Source: Porites lobata (Eukaryota > Cnidaria > Anthozoa > Scleractinia > Poritidae). Taken from it: a stretch of DNA of 64,000 bases. A program made the translations under genes and the position numbers. Positions 23,727 to 33,412 of the stretch are shown in pieces. The number at the start of each line of letters is the position of its first letter. The stretch's first letter is position 1. The DNA lies in the NCBI GenBank assembly GCA_942486035.1, contig CALNXK010000132.1:289001-353000 (forward strand), in the 5' to 3' direction. The notes under the pieces are model-generated. The model did not search any database and was not told where the DNA came from. It saw only the letters and a list, made by a program, of their open reading frames with translations.

Positions 23727-24547
23727 CAAAAATGACGTATTCAATATCTTTGAATAAGTTGTCAAATTAAATGATGTGTTTCTTTTATATGTCTGAACGA
23801 TGTAAAACATAATAAAATTATTAATAATGCGTCCAGATAAATGCAAAATGCGTAAAATAGGCAAACTTAACGTAACATTGCTATTGAATTTCCTTTTGTA
23901 CCCTGCGAGCAGTGGACTCTTGTCGTCCGGCGTAGCTCGGCGTAGAAGAATCCAGGGTACTCCGATCCTTTTGTGGACCATTTCGTGAGCGCAACGAGCG
24001 TCATCTTTGAAACTGTTTTAAACTTTTCCCGCCAATTTTATGCGCGCGGTTTACCACTCAATCTTTTTTTTTTTTTTTTTACTTTTTCCTGTTAATTGCC
24101 TGCACAGGCGATTTGTATACGTAAGGCCTCCAATCACCTGTGTAAACCACCGATTTGCTTGCGATTTTAATGGGATGAAAGCAGAGTGCATGCATGTTGT
24201 ATGCAGAACACAGGCAATTTGAACCTGAAAACTTTGCAGGCGATTAAAATTGCCGCAAAGTTCTTCAGAATCACTAAGAGTAAAACAAAATGGGGATTAA
24301 GACCATAATACTGTACAGGTAGTCGAGCACGGAATTTTACCAGAGCAGTTGAAAGCATTCTTCCATCAAGCCTTTAAAACTCCATAAAATTACATAGATT
24401 TCCAGTGGCGGATCTAGCCCCCCCCCCCCCACGCCCCGAGGACGTCTGCGTCAGCCACTGATTTGTAACAGAACAACAAATCACAAGTAGAAATTAATGG
24501 AACACTGGGACACTGCCTAGCTAACAAAAAAACAAGATCAAAGTTAC

Positions 24548-25909
24548 CTCATTAAGATTGTTCCAAAACGTCTGTATTACGAGACTGGACTCGGCCTCAC
24601 ACTCCATTGTAGCTAAGTTAACAAGCTCATTTAAAGTTGGATGCCACACCCAAAGGGTCAGTGTTTTGAAGCCTTGGCATCGACTGTGCACGGCATCAAG
24701 GAAACAGAACTCTTTGGATAGAGGATGCTCACTTTGATCTTTGTCCATTTGAACACATATTTCAGCTTTTTCTCTGCTCGTTTTAAAGACAAGGCTTTGT
24801 TGGCCATTATTGAAGTGACGATTATTAATTTTCCAGACTAAGTACTGATCTTTCTCGTCTGTTTTCTTCTTTATTTCTGCAACAGCATCAAAGTTGTGCC
24901 CATGGGGATGCATGCTATTTGCTACTTTAGACTTTATGTTCTGCACCTTTTTCTTGTCTAGCATTGCTTCGGCAACATCCTCCACTTCCGACCACGGTCT
25001 GCCTTCTCTGATCATGTTTGTTAGCTTGGCAGTTGGAACTGCAGAGGGCTTAACCATTGAATGTGTTTTGAAAAACTGTTCAATGTCACTGTCTGCGTGT
25101 AGCTTGGGCTTAGGAATAGCTGTGCAAGTGTGATTCCCAATATGGTAAATGGTTGCAATGTTAGAACCTTCTGGATATTCACTGACCTTCCTAGCTGAGC
25201 AAGAAATGTATTCACCTTTGAAGTTGCAAGATCTGCAAAGTTCGTTTCCTCCAGATCTAACGAACTGGACACTGTTTGCTCTTCCAAATTGTTTTTTGTA
25301 GGGACAGTTCTTGTTCGTGCAAAGGTAAGAACCCCTACAAGATTGAACATTTCTCTTTCCACGGAACCCCTTTCGACTTGAGGTGACCCACGGTTTCCAG
25401 GGACGACCATCGTGTATGTTACGCCCATCTTTGTGAAACCGAACTTGGAAAACCTTCGAACCATCTATATCATAGGGTAACTCGTTAACCACTTCAACAT
25501 CAACTCCAAACCATAAAGATGGATCCAGCTTGAGTCTCTTTCTGTAGTGATCAAACGACAAGAAATTAAAAATACAGCGATACTACAAACTAAACTTTAG
25601 CTAGGTACTTTTCATTAGATACGTGATTTTAACATTAGTATGATGAAGACGATTTTTGTCGATATTCAGTATTTGTATTTTTCGATCATGCAAAGTACTT
25701 AAAAAAATGTTAAAAATAAATTCTGAACAAGACTATAACACTTGTTATTATTGCCTTTATATCTGATATTAAGGTTGGAAAGGTTACCTTTTTTTGTGCT
25801 CAGAGTGAGGTGGCAGTGAAGTTTCGTTCAAACGCTTAGGGACGTTATCGTTGACGGAATCATCATCCTCTGAGCTACTCTCTTTCGATGTTCGTTCCTC
25901 GTAAAAAGT
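24548..25909 (-). CDS. MULE transposase, 5' part: acidic exon, zinc finger, first DDE segment
   Basis: Two exons, 25909-25798 and 25541-24548, join in phase (GT-AG). The first is acidic and Ser-rich (KESSSEDDDSVNDN). The second carries a Cys-rich module (CRGSYLCTNKNCPYKKQF, LCRSC, then YHIGNHTC) that ends in H-x-C, as in WRKY/FLYWCH/GCM1-type zinc fingers found in MULE transposases. FCFLDAVHSRCQGF and ATMECEAESSLVIQTFWNNL follow, which fit the first catalytic Asp strand and the ES..W segment of the DDE core. The donor GAG|GTAAC at 24548 is good. The intron to 23451 contains an A25 run (23472-23496) and a nested MITE. Confidence 0.75.
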
Positions 25910-26672
25910 CTAAGGCACAAAAATAGATATGTTTATTTTAAAGTTATCTGATAACTGCAACATTTTCCTAAGATGGTGAAATCGTTTTCAACACTAATGA
26001 AAGGTTTGTGCAGTCCAATTACGCAGACATGGTAAATAAAAAATCATTTTAGCGGGTATTAATGTCTATGGAGTTCCCATGTTCCAACTACTTTGAAAAA
26101 CCAACTCGCGAATACTGCGGGAAGAGAACGCGTCTGCGTTTCTCTGCGATTAATTGTGCTTTGGCTACATGTTTTGGCAGTGTATGCACCTAAAACTGAC
26201 TGATTTCCCAAGTTGTCGATGATTTCCGAAAATGATTCGAAGATGTTTCGACTACTGACCAACACCTCATATTAGAAATACTGCAGGTTCCTATATGTAT
26301 GTTCAGTTATAACATGCGTTCAGGCGCTCTTTTTTTCGAAGCAAACGTCAGCCGAGCGCGGGAATCACACGCCCTCAGCCGACTTTGGCTTCAAGACCAC
26401 CTCATCGTAGGTTATATATATTGCCCTCGGTGGAAAATTACGTGATTAGCATTTTAAAAAACGCATGTAACTTAACCGTTTTCGCACAAAAGTCGAATCT
26501 GAAAGATCAGACGAACTTTCGTCAAGGTTAATAGCGGAGATACGAGTTCCAGGTAGTTTCCTGTCAGAAGGCAAAGAAAAGAAGAAAAAAAAATATGATT
26601 ATGATTTATTAGGTACTGAATTCAATTAATTTCTCAAACCAAGAGCCAAAAACTATAAAGGGGACTATATAC

Positions 26673-26738
26673 ATAATAGAAGACGGACTGATCAACTGTA
26701 GATTTGACTTGGCAGTTGATCAGTCCGTCTTCTATTAT
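26673..26738. repeat. Perfect 26-bp inverted repeat
   Basis: Arms 26673-26698 and 26713-26738 (ATAATAGAAGACGGACTG...) are exact reverse complements with a 14-bp loop, in noncoding MULE sequence. Confidence 0.97.
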
Positions 26739-26864
26739 AAACAGCTCTAGTTTTACTATTGAGCACTCTGAAAGCAGTTCTGCAGATCAACTTATTTTAA
26801 TTTATATATATATTATATTTATATATATATACTTTAAGAGATGTGATTAACAAATCTAACTCAC

Positions 26865-27648
26865 TCTGTAAGTGAAAAGACTGATTTAGAAAGCAATTCG
26901 TCACTGTCACTGTCTATATCCGCTTTAACTTTGCCTTCACTAAAATTAAAAGAAAAACAATAATGTTATCCGCAAATAAGGTTTCCATATACCTTCAGGA
27001 GTGTCTCATTATATCTGAATTGTATGCCGTTATGCCTTAGTTGATGGAAAAAGGATTTTACCTTTTACTGGAGAATCCTTTGTTAAGTCTATGGTCGATA
27101 CGCTAGTTGTAGTATTTTCCTTTTTACTGGAGCAGCCATCATTCTGCCGAGAAAGAGAGCGTCGTGTAAATCAAGAGATTTTGGTGTGTGCAATATCCTA
27201 TCAAATTGCGATATTTTATTTAGTATTTTATTTAAACTTACTGTTAATTCCAGCAATGATACGAAACATTATGGGCCGAGTGCAGAGAAAAATATTGCGA
27301 AGCGGCAACTTACCTTTTCAAATCTGTAAGGAAAGCAACCTAAGGGCAGGACAGGTATGCCGGGAGAATAACTCTCTTCTTCCCATGACTCGAAATTGGA
27401 TGGGCCTTTTATCTTACGTCGATTTTTCTAAGAAAAAAAGGCATTCAAAACATTAACATCTAGCATTAACTACATGAAAATTATATAAAAACGTATATCA
27501 GAATAAACTAAACATCTTGACGTAGCCCCTTTTGAATACATAGGTAGGTACTAACCGTTGCACAGAATCGTTCAGAAGAAGTATCATCGTTACAACTCGA
27601 GGTCTCAGAACAAGATTCATCACCATCGCTCACCACAATCAGCTCATC
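26865..27648 (-). CDS. Probable upstream exons of the MULE gene: acidic Ser/Asp-rich
   Basis: Three candidate exons have good splice sites. 27648-27556 is 31 codons with VVSDGDESCSETSSCNDD. 27427-27314 is 38 codons, KNRRKIKGPSNFESWEEE... to YRFEK. 26939-26865 contains KADIDSDSDELLSKS. The first two are phase 0 at both ends. The third needs a different incoming phase, so at least one exon between is missing or this chain is not exact. Runs such as SDGDE and DSDSDE look like casein kinase 2 sites or an acidic linker. I assign them to the transposase or OTU transcript only by strand, spacing and splice signals. Confidence 0.45.
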
Positions 27649-28294
27649 CTATTCAACAAATAAAATTACATCACTCAGGGTGGCTATAGAGCGGTAAATT
27701 AGATTTCATAAGGGAGTAGCGATGCAAAAACTATTTTTGTCGAAAACATAGCGATTTTATAGAATGCACAAGCTCAGAACATTCATCAACTACGAAACCA
27801 AATTCATATTGTAAATCGTTGGCATTTCCTAACAACGATCGAATACTCTTTAGCCTGTCAGTGGGGCGAGCGAAAAAAGTCGGGGCCAGCAAATATAAAA
27901 CGTGCGGGGATGCGAGAAGAAAGAGTGACCTGTTACCCAGTCCCGCGCGTGTTATCTTCACTTGTCCGCACTCAATGGTCAAATGGTCAATATGGTATTT
28001 TTTTTTCAACGTTGCCATTATTTTTTCTTGAGGGAGCGTATGTTAATTGACATGTTAAGATTATATGATACCTTGTTTTTACGTTCGTTTTGGTATGCTG
28101 CAACGGATAGCTCGATTTTGATTTGACTGGCTCCTTTTGTGAAGCTTCCTGGACATGTGGCTGCTTATCGACCAAGTTTCTTTTAACACTTCAGCATAAT
28201 GACACACCCTGCATAAAGATAACAATAATTCACGTATGTGAGCCCTGACTTGTTAGAAAATGCATTACATTATTACATGTGAAGGACTTATTAC

Positions 28295-29195
28295 CTTTTC
28301 CTTGGGTCGAAGGGCAATATAGTGGTTCCCAGTGTGTCCAAAGAAAAGAGTATTTCCTGCGGTGCCTTCTTTTGGCTCGATGGTTTTACGAAGTTCTCAT
28401 CCTGCGGGGCGTAAGATTTAAAATTAATACTGAAATATACCTGACGGCGAAGCGTCATCATATTTTTAAAACCGCCAATAGAGATCCGAAGAGAGGAAAT
28501 TGGAATGACTTCAAAATTAACTAAAAAATTATAATGTTACTCTAGAAATAGTAACACACCTTTCGGATAAGCGTTTGTTTTAGTTCGTACTACAGTGCTA
28601 TTAATAACAATTTGCGTACCAATTAACCATTTGCTCTGAACCGTATGCGGCCAGGGTGCATTCCGTGTGCACGCCACCCCGAAGATACGCCAAATTTTGT
28701 CTACGCCAAAGTCCTCTATAATTCTTACCTAAAATAAGTCATCTGGGGCCAGTTGTTCCTTTGAGCTGGCAAACTTTGCCAGCTCAAAGGTGCCGCTGTA
28801 CGCCAGTACGCGGCGCAAGTTTGAAATCCACGCCGAAGATCTTCGGCGTAACCTACGTAGAATCTGGTATTAAATCGGGCATCCTGTATTTATTGGCGAA
28901 TTCAGTGCGGAACGGAGGTTTAGGCTTGAAAACTACTGGCTATAGATACGACCACTTCTGCCAATTTCAAGGTTGCCGTTTACCACAGCTTCGACTTTAT
29001 TATTTAGGCATACATTACTTAGGTAAAGTAGAAAATTCAAGTAGTTTACCCCATGTACTGTTATAATAACAAGCTTGTAATGCAACGCATCTGCCAAGGC
29101 TTGGATGACAAGCGAATTCGCATAGTTGTTTCGAAGTATTTCTAAAGCCTCTGACCATGTTCCTGGCACTTCCTTCCACCCATATCTGTTTGACA
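28295..29195 (-). pseudogene. OTU-type cysteine protease, middle and C-terminal exons
   Basis: Two exons on -. The upstream one (about 29195-29045) reads YGWKEVPGTWSEALEIL then LVIQALADALHYKLVIITVH. This matches the G-x-W...qAlAdal...I.I.. core of OTU domains but has about 14 extra residues after TW. The second (28395-28295) reads TIEPKEGTAGNTLFFGHTGNHYIALRPKEK. GNHYIAL matches the conserved OTU catalytic-His strand. The two exons do not join in phase at the obvious donor (CATGGG|GTAAAC), so the gene may be broken or an exon boundary is misread. The catalytic Asp/Cys exon is not on this strand; a matching piece is on + at 30131. Cleavage of ubiquitin-like chains is the family activity, not shown here. 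Confidence 0.6.
28758..28790. repeat. 33-bp near-perfect palindrome
   Basis: CCTTTGAGCTGGCAAA, then one C, then its exact reverse complement. A palindrome with a one-base centre is a cruciform or protein-dimer type site. Its function is unknown. Confidence 0.95.
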
Positions 29196-29306
29196 CAGAA
29201 AGGCCAGTCGATCATCTCCGTTATCCTGTGTAATGAAAGAAGTAGCAGGCCTCCATTTTCTGTACTATTTTTTTTATTATTATTTCACAATGTAAAAACT
29301 TTAGAG

Positions 29307-29406
29307 ATACCGTATTTACTCGAATAAGCGACGCCCCCAAATAAGCGCTGCCCTCGGGCGCCGTACTTGAGAAGCACCGCGGCGCTTATTCTAATAAATA
29401 TGGTAT
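29307..29406. mobile_element. 100-bp palindromic MITE (ATACCGTATTTAYTCGAATAAGCG type)
   Basis: The left end ATACCGTATTTACTCGAATAAGCG pairs with the right end read in reverse, ATACCATATTTATTAGAATAAGCG. The arms are about 24 bp with four mismatches. GC-rich GGGCGCC and GCCGCGG sequence lies inside. I recognise this end sequence as a widespread animal repeat type, but cannot name the family. Confidence 0.7.
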
Positions 29407-30130
29407 GTCCCTGCAATATTTCCAGTTTATATTATTCTTGCTTTCAAAAAAAGAGCGGTACAACAGCCAAGTTATCTTAAACCCTAAAAGTCAGGCCCGT
29501 TCCTCGCGTTATTAAATTCCCTTTCTTTAAAAAAAAAAAAAAAAACATTTTCCCTCTAACTCGCGTTATTAAATTTAAATCACGTTTATAATTGTCTACA
29601 ATAAGGTATAACAATTGCCTGAATGCTGCGTTTGAAAGTGATTTTTCCGGCGCACTGGGAAGAGGGTGTATTAAGAAAAGGATAGACTTTTTTTGTGAGC
29701 CCGCCGATATTTTAGCATACTGGAAATCCAGTGTCAAATAAATATTGAATTAAAAACATTCAGGAACCGGATACATTTTACTAAAAATATAAAGGTATTA
29801 ACTTGTCACGTCCAGATTTTAATTTCCAAAGCTGGAAAGTTTCCTTCAGGTATAGTTAAAAACGATATGTAATGTTATTACAGCAATTATGTTCTGTTTT
29901 CTCTGGAGCTGTCAGACAAAAGAATAACAATCTTATCTTTCGTAGTCGAAGAGACAGAATGCGATGACACTTGTTTTCCGGACAAAATCAACATTCCATT
30001 GCTTTCTATTCAGCTAGATGTAAAAATCCCGAGTTTCATGAATAAGGTTCCTCCTTTTTTCGAAAAAGTGTTTAGAAATTGTAAGAATGTTGAGTATTTT
30101 TTAAAAAATTTTACAGACACTGAGTATTAA

Positions 30131-30268
30131 ATGGAGACAAGTGGTAGTGTTAAGTTGTTGAAGTATGTGGAGGACAAAGGATTTCAAATAGACATAGACT
30201 TCAACCCGCCTTGCGATGGCACGTGCTTCTATGATTCAGCAGGCTATCAGCTGGGTCTTAATGCAACG
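30131..30268 (+). pseudogene. OTU-type protease N-terminal exon, opposite orientation
   Basis: From ATG 30131 the frame reads METSGSVKLLKYVEDKGFQ and then FNPPCDGTCFYDSAGYQLGL. D-G-x-C-F-Y is the OTU signature containing the catalytic Asp and Cys, followed by a typical helix. It continues a little further and then runs into low-complexity Phe-rich sequence. It faces away from the OTU exons at 28295-29195, so the OTU domain is split over both strands inside the MULE, as after an internal inversion or a second capture. Confidence 0.6.
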
Positions 30269-31832
30269 ATTTTTTTTTTCAATTTTGAGATTTTTCAACC
30301 CTTGACTTGTTACCCTCGACCCTCGACGTATTACCCTCGAAAACACCGAACATGTACAAAAATAAATTCATTGACAAACACGGCATCAAAGCAATCGCTT
30401 CAGACTTATAAAAACCTAGGCAACCTTTCTTGCATCTTCAGAATGAAATTGAACAAAAATGGCCAGAAGAAATTAACTACTTACATCAAACTGATGATTA
30501 TCCAGGTACTCAAAGATGACAGAGGTCAATGTTGACGCACTAAATCCAATTTGAAACGAAGCGGCGTGATAAAAAACATTTGCCGTCTGCTGGTGGGTCG
30601 AATGCGACCTCAAATCCGGCCTCTGCCACTCTAGTGGCTAGTTTTGAAGAAACACTTGACTGAGGAAAGAGGCAAACACATGCAACAGTCAGCCTACTGT
30701 CAGAGTTCTAGTAAATTTGATTCACTAAGGAGCAAACCTGTTAAAATTAACCGATTTACTTACCATTCTTGTCGCCAACACAGTAAGTTCGAACTAAAGT
30801 GCGCTGTTATCTTTTTTCCTAAATGATTTTCCACGTGGATAGCAATGAGTGACAGCTGTCATTGGATACCCCTTCGAGTAGCGGAGCGGTGGAGCTGTAT
30901 GTTTCATTCTCTCAGAATAAAAAATGATGACTTCAACTTAAAGTCAGTCTGTGATTGGTTGAAAAATTCCCGCGGCAATTTAATGGGTTCCTCCCGTAGA
31001 AAACAAAAAACTTCAAAAAATATTCAAAGTAAGGACTAAAATGTTGATTACTTTGTCAAGTTTGGTAGACAAAGCAACACTGTATTCAATGAAGCGATCC
31101 TTTCTATCAAAAGTGAACGATACGATAAGTTCTAAATCTCTTTTTGTTGGTTTGAACGGTTTGTTTACATCGAGCTGAGCTATGCGCGGGCTAATCACGC
31201 CATCATAATTTTGAAAAAAGTTTTCGCTAAAAACTTGGCAAACTTGCGTTATTTACTCATTTTGTTCGACGCATGTTTCTTTTGGAAAACTTCAGAAAGA
31301 TGTTCTTTCGAATTTTTATGTTTCAATGAGTAATTTATGGCGTGAAAAGTCGGGTTTTTCGAAACTTTTTGCAAAACAAAAACCTGATAACGCGTATAGC
31401 AAGAATTTTTGTTTTGAGACGGCAATACTGCACTATATTGACGGCTAGTTGGATCTCCGTATTGAGCCGAAATTGAGCCATCACGAGGAACACTGCTTCG
31501 CGTCGCGCCAGAGAGAGAGGAACCTGGGAGCGAGGTAACTCCGTTTACAAGATGGCGGCTAGGCAAGTCGCAGGTAAAACTCCAGGGATGTTTGCTGGTG
31601 GAATAATCGACGACCTCCCCGACCAATTTAAGAAAAACGGAATTACTCAAAAATGGCTCACAGGCATGGCTCGCATGACTCGCACCGTGGCTCGCGTGGC
31701 TCGCAGATTTGGTTGACCCAACTCGATCGGGTATTAAAAACTAAAATACCACCTCAAAAATAATAATTTTTATATAAATAATCCGCACATTTTATGTCGT
31801 GTGGATAGTATTAACGACATTTTAAGTAAAAA

Positions 31833-31912
31833 CGGTAACTACAACTTAACTCAAACTTAACTCAAACTCAACTCAACTCTTAACTTGGTAAATAGTCGAT
31901 CCCCAATGAATG
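31833..31912 (-). repeat. MULE right terminal inverted repeat and target duplication
   Basis: In reverse complement this reads GGGATCGACTATTTACCAAG, then the GAGTTGAG/TTTGAGTTAAG array, ending ACCG. It matches the left end at roughly three bases in four over the outer 25 bp and better in the repeat array. CAATGAATG follows at 31904-31912. Confidence 0.88.
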
Positions 31913-33412
31913 TACGTTTCTGAATGACTTTCGCTACTCGCCATTTATATCTCCCATAATACAACTTGTTTGCCTTCTAAAGTTTTGCATAACCTTTGTT
32001 TTTAATTTCTCCTGGGTATTACAGTGGTCTCGGGAGAAATTGAAGACATATATATATTTTTTTTTGGGGGGGGGGGTGGGGGTGGGTGAAACGCGGTTCA
32101 TTATGGGAGACATGCAAATGCCGACTCAACGGAGGGTAATTGTTAAATATTCCCACTTGTTGATAGAAACAACTGCAATAAAAACAATATAATCAAGGCA
32201 GTAAGACATTAGAAATGCTGCTAGTTTATTAAATGAAGGAAAGGATCGTATGGCAGCTAAAGAATAGAATGCAGTTTTATCAGCTGGGTATTCCATATTT
32301 TTAGATGAAAACTAACATGAGTTAGTTATTTAGAATCAACGACTGTTACACAACCCTTAAAAAGAGTTGTTATAATAAAAACCCACTGACTTCCAAGAAA
32401 TATTGCTCGTCAAGTGTCCCCAAATTCAATAAGGCAGAATTGTGAACTAACTATACCCTTATATATTAATATTCCGTTTCCAGAAGCTGTACTGAAGAGC
32501 GGCGCGAAGAGGAAGAATTTAATATTCAATTGTGCTTCCCTCTTCTCTACAATCTTAACACAGCATTCGGATCCAAACACTTCTAAAAATAATTTTCATT
32601 CTAATTCAAACTGGAAACGGTCATTGCACGTGATAACGTGAGGTTTAAATTGTCTCGTTAATGTACCCGAAGCCCATCCCTATAGAAAAAAAAATAAAGA
32701 CATCTACAGGCTTTGTTTTAGTAACCCGTAACCCAATCAACAAGAAGAAAAACACGACATGAAGGACCTTTTATGAATACCCAGTTGGACGGATTAAGAG
32801 TTATCTGAGCTTCAAAGTGCGTGTAACCAAACCCCCCCCCCACCTAAACCCTCGCAGCTTCTCTTCTTATCTGTCCTCTAAAACATTAATTTAGAGTCTC
32901 ACTATTATTGTCCCCTCCCCTCCCCTCCCTCCCCTCCCCCCACTTATTTCCGCCAATAAAGGGTAACCCCGCGAATGTAAGGCGTTACTAATTACATCTT
33001 CGATAATACCAACTTGTAAACACTCCTAGGCAACCTCTACTAGGACATAGTCTAAGTAAAGGCCATTATCGATACGGCGATTTAATTATACTGCAACAAC
33101 AAGACGGATAATTGGATTTCACGGCGATCTGCTAGCGATTTTGATCCAACGAAGGCGTTGCGTACTTCCTCAGGACCTCGAAAACAGTCGGGGTTTTGAC
33201 TAATTGAAAAAGATCTCAAAACTGCATCAAATCGCCGTAAAATAGTGACATCGCGGATAATATACACATCTAATATGTATCCCTCTTTAGACGCTGCTAT
33301 GAGCGTGTGTTGTTTACGTCCGCGCACAGGCTTGCAGTGCAATAATTATTGTGTACTGGAATTTTTCACAGCACAAGTGTTGTTAATATTCTTGAAGTAA
33401 TCCGTGCGTTAT
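31913..33412. other. Gap between the MULE and the IQGAP stop codon
   Basis: About 1.5 kb that should include the IQGAP 3' UTR on - (below 33413). It contains a G-rich run on + at about 32062-32086 and C-runs at about 32830-32842. A (CCCCTCC)n tract at about 32912-32942 would be G4-capable on the minus strand, that is in the IQGAP 3' UTR if transcribed that far. No gene was seen. Confidence 0.5.

Larger units (their letters stand above)
20233..31903 (-). mobile_element. Mutator-like (MULE) DNA transposon, about 11.7 kb, with OTU protease pieces
   Basis: The ends are inverted copies: left end at 20233 (GAGAGATACTAATGACC), right end at 31903 read in reverse (GGGATCGACTATTTACC). Both continue into AGTTA-GAGTTGAGTTGAGTTTGAGTT and ACCGTT. 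The 9 bp immediately outside are identical, CAATGAATG at 20224-20232 and 31904-31912, which is the target-duplication length typical of Mutator-like elements. Inside, the minus strand encodes a transposase with an N-terminal zinc finger, DDE core and SWIM finger, preceded by acidic exons and OTU-type protease exons. The plus strand carries an OTU N-terminal exon and a signal-peptide exon. Several smaller inverted repeats are nested in it. It lies in the gap between the convergent VPS33B and IQGAP genes. Confidence 0.88.

Noticed and set aside
31551..31718. Short + frame starting ATGGCGGCTAGGCAAG near the MULE right end
   Set aside because: The start context is good, but the 56-codon frame ends in a GCTCGC simple repeat and has no recognisable feature; too little to call a gene.
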